Assembly: GCA_038025085.1 (NCBI GenBank)
Contig: CM076145.1
Location: 17,404,500-17,468,499, forward strand
Length of the DNA stretch: 64,000 nucleotides
Source of the DNA: Tetragonia tetragonoides
Lineage: Eukaryota > Streptophyta > Magnoliopsida > Caryophyllales > Aizoaceae
Direction of reading: 5' to 3'
The notes below the pieces were generated by a model. It worked only from the letters and a program-made list of their open reading frames with translations, made no database searches and was not told the origin of the DNA. How positions within the stretch are numbered: position 1 is the stretch's first letter; each line of letters opens with the position of its first letter. A program made the translations under genes and the position numbers. Positions 61,660 through 64,000 of this stretch are shown here, one piece after another.

Positions 61660-62573
61660 TGTGAGACCCCAATATTTTCCATAATTATTATATCGATTTA
61701 TAATTATTTTATAAATAATTTCGGAGATTTAAATCGCATATATATATTCAATGATTCGATTTACTCAATTAAAACCATAATAATATTTATTATTATTATG
61801 GAAATTTCGTGATTTATATTTATCAAAGTTGGAGAGTCTAATTAAATTATTTTGCATATGAATAAGAGTTATTCATATTGTTTTATTTATCTTTAATTAG
61901 CAAATTAAATCAGAAATATTTGAAAGTACTCCTAAGCCTAGTAGTATTGACCTTGATTGACTGGAGGGCCTATATAAGCTTAATGTGAGGAAATTCATCA
62001 GTTTGCAAAACTGAACCAACACTCACAATCTCTCTCTCTCTCTCTTCCTCATGATTCTCTCTCCTCTCTCTCTCCACTCAACCGCACTCTCTCTCTCCTT
62101 GCTCAGTCGCCAGTCGCCGGACCACCAAGGCCACCACCGCCAGTGAGTCCCTCTCTCTTTCTCTCTCTTTCTTTCTCTCTCTTTCTCCCTCTCTCCCTCG
62201 TGTTCGCTCTCTCACTCGAACCCTCTGTTTCGTGGTCGCGCGACCACCGCGCCACTGCCGCGCCCATAGGCCGTCGCCTGGGTGCTCGCCGGCAAGTGGC
62301 CAGCATCGCCGAGCCTTTCCCCCTCCCCTGTTTCTCTCTCTTGCTCGTTCTCTCTCTCTCTCTCTCTCTCAATCTCTCTTTTTCTCTCTCCTCGCCTCGT
62401 CGGAGCACCGGCGACCACCCTCACCGGCCATGGTGGTCGGTGGGTGGACGTGATGGTGATGGGTCCGACCATGGGTCCCCTTGTGGGTGACCGTGGTCGA
62501 GGCTTGATGTAATACCCAGTATTTTTGAAGCATTTAAAAAAAAAGACAAAAAAAAGATGTGTTATTATTTTTA
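61660..62573 (+). promoter_or_regulatory. Possible gypsy (chromovirus-like) LTR start with promoter, interrupted by Helitrons
   Basis: Starts TGTGAGACCCCAATATTTTCC, a common opening of plant gypsy LTRs. About 310 bp later is a TATA box TATATAAGC (61971) followed by CT-rich leader tracts (62028-62200, 62340-62390). A second TGTAATACCCAGTATTTTTG at 62509 resembles another LTR start. No second LTR or gag was found, so this may be a solo or partial LTR. The arginine/serine-rich frames at 62100-62640 come from (TC)n. Confidence 0.4.
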
Positions 62574-63287
62574 TCAATATCAATATATATATGTATAATT
62601 GAGTTCTCACTAAGGTGGCATTGAATAAATAATAAATAGCCATAAATGTATGGGTGATTAAAAAGAAATCAAAAACACTTTTATTTTATTTTAATAAAAA
62701 AAGTAACATAAGTATTATATTTATTATCCTGAAAAAGGTATATTATTTATTTATTAAAAATGTAATTTCTTTGTTAAATGTGTGAAAAAGATTATTATTG
62801 TTCCTTGCTACTCCTATTATTCAACTTTATATATTGATGTGATAATTTTTTTTTTATTATATTGATTCTAATAGCAGAGGATGATGATTAAGAACCCGTG
62901 CATCGCACAGGCACGAAATCTAGTATATATGTAAAATTGAGTTCTCACCAAGCATTGAATAGGTAATAAATTGTCATAAATGCATGGATGACTAAAAAGA
63001 AACTAAAAATAGTTTTATTTTATTTTAATAAGAAATAAGTAACATAAGTATTATATTTATTATCCAAAAACAAAATTATATTATACATTCACTAAAAATA
63101 TAATTTCTTTGTTAAATGTGTTTTTTTTATTGATAAATTTTTTATTATTGTTCAATCTTTGCTACTCCTATTATTCAACTTTACATATTGATATAATTAA
63201 AAAAAAATTATTATATTTCTTCTAACAACGGAGTATGCATGATATCGATATACAAGAACCCGTGCATCGCACGGGCACGAAATCTAG
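62574..63287 (+). mobile_element. Tandem dimer of the Helitron family, plus orientation
   Basis: Two units head to tail: 62574-62923 and 62924-63287. The first begins A|TC (AATATCAATATATATATG). Each contains TTGAGTTCTCAC near its 5' side and ends with CCCGTGCATCGCAC-GG, CACGAAAT, CTAG. The second is followed by T, giving A|TC...CTAG|T. Same family as the 10.2-kb array but in opposite orientation. Confidence 0.88.
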
Positions 63288-63455
63288 TTATTTAATATTG
63301 TTACATAGTATTTTTTTTTTATTTTATTTATGGTGGAATGATATTATTTCTTTTGTAATTATATATGTGATGGTAGTATTAACTAGATTAGCATGTTTAT
63401 GAGTAATAGATAGCGAATTGCTAGAGTGATAGTAAATTAGACCAATAGGTATGAT
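63288..63455. other. Short unassigned spacer
   Basis: AT-rich sequence, no feature seen. Confidence 0.5.
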
Positions 63456-64000
63456 TAGCGCCGTGCAAAAGTCGGTTCAGTCCGGACCGGACTGACCTGG
63501 ACCGGCCAAGACCGGACCGAAGGTAACCAGTCCGGTCCCCGGTTCTGGTTTTTCATTTGACCGGGTCTCCAGTCCGACCGGTCCAAACCCGGTGGTTTCC
63601 GGTTCTAGACCGGACCGGACCGGACAGGACAAAATATCTGAGTATAAAAGTCATTTTAGGGTTTGTTTAGTGTCAGCTTGTCACTACCAATCTCTTCTCT
63701 CTCCTCATCCTTCTCCTGTTGTCTCTCTGTCCATCTCCTCCTCCTCTCTCTCTCCTCACCCTCTCCTCCATAGACCATAGCTACGAAAACTTCAAAAAAC
63801 AAGAAATTACAATAAGGGTACTTATTATAAGACCAAAACCCACGAAAATTTAAGCATTCATCAATGTATGACCAAGAGCAAGAATTAATACCCCTAAATT
63901 TACCCTTGGGTTCTTGATCTAGATCATCCCAAGTCATCTTCTTTCATAAGTTTTGCTGTTGTAATTTTTTTTTTTTTTTTTTTGGTAACCTCTACTATTC
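63456..64000. mobile_element. Left part of another CCGG-rich hAT-like element, cut by the window end
   Basis: TAGCGCCGTGCAAAAGTCGG resembles a mutated TAGGGGTG-type end. It is followed by dense CCGGACCGG/CCGGTCC words (63478-63640), as in the hAT-like element at 17808. The right end lies outside the window. The rest is CT-rich (63690-63770) with poly(T) (63967-63983). Confidence 0.45.

Noticed and set aside
62103..62643. Arg/Ser/Glu-rich 143- and 115-codon frames
   Set aside because: Arise from (TC)n/(GA)n tracts; overlapping frames on both strands look equally good, which argues for composition.

Overview
This is a transposon-dominated piece of a large plant (angiosperm, probably eudicot) nuclear genome. 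Evidence for this: Ty1/copia and Ty3/gypsy polyproteins of plant lineages, copia-type primer-binding sites matching plant initiator tRNA-Met, a Cassandra-like TRIM carrying 5S rRNA sequence, plant F-box-associated and plant mobile domain (PMD) coding sequence, and decayed pieces of a plant MED12 gene. I found no intact host gene; nearly everything is mobile DNA or pseudogene. The species cannot be told from the sequence alone.

Layout. 1-1586: unassigned. 1587-6516: complete but broken copia element (copia-1) with 214-bp LTRs. 6630-6931: MITE with 3-bp target duplication. About 7.0-13.6 kb: rearranged, tandemly duplicated pieces of MED12 (minus strand), carrying one foldback MITE and two hAT-type MITEs whose empty sites survive in a sister copy. 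13680-14474: F-box-associated-domain gene remnant with a nonsense codon. 14.5-17.6 kb: no recognisable gene.

17634-44678 is one old copia element (copia-2) blown apart by three later insertions: a 1.0-kb hAT-like element in RNase H (17808-18811), a 15-kb Tat/Ogre-type gypsy element in the integrase/RT linker (20837-35849, perfect TGTAC duplication), and a 6.15-kb young copia (copia-3) between protease and integrase (36594-42747, perfect GAAGC duplication). The Tat element is the most interesting object. Besides gag and pol on the minus strand, its region between pol and the 3' LTR carries two plus-strand (antisense) spliced PMD-type genes. Each has its own TATA box and an upstream array of short GC-rich palindromes like those placed upstream of the TATA box in its LTRs.

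44.8-48.4 kb holds further TIR elements. 48581-58814 is a 10.2-kb head-to-tail array of decayed Helitrons. It split a single MITE into halves (48419-48580 and 58815-58935) at an A|T site. Inside it lie a 5'-truncated LINE with a target duplication, very long (TA)n tracts and a 3.45-kb TIR element filled with telomere-like repeats, itself hit by a MITE. 59.4-64 kb: Cassandra-like TRIM, a MULE-like element with about 125-bp TIRs, a chromovirus-like LTR/promoter, a Helitron dimer and the edge of another hAT-like element.
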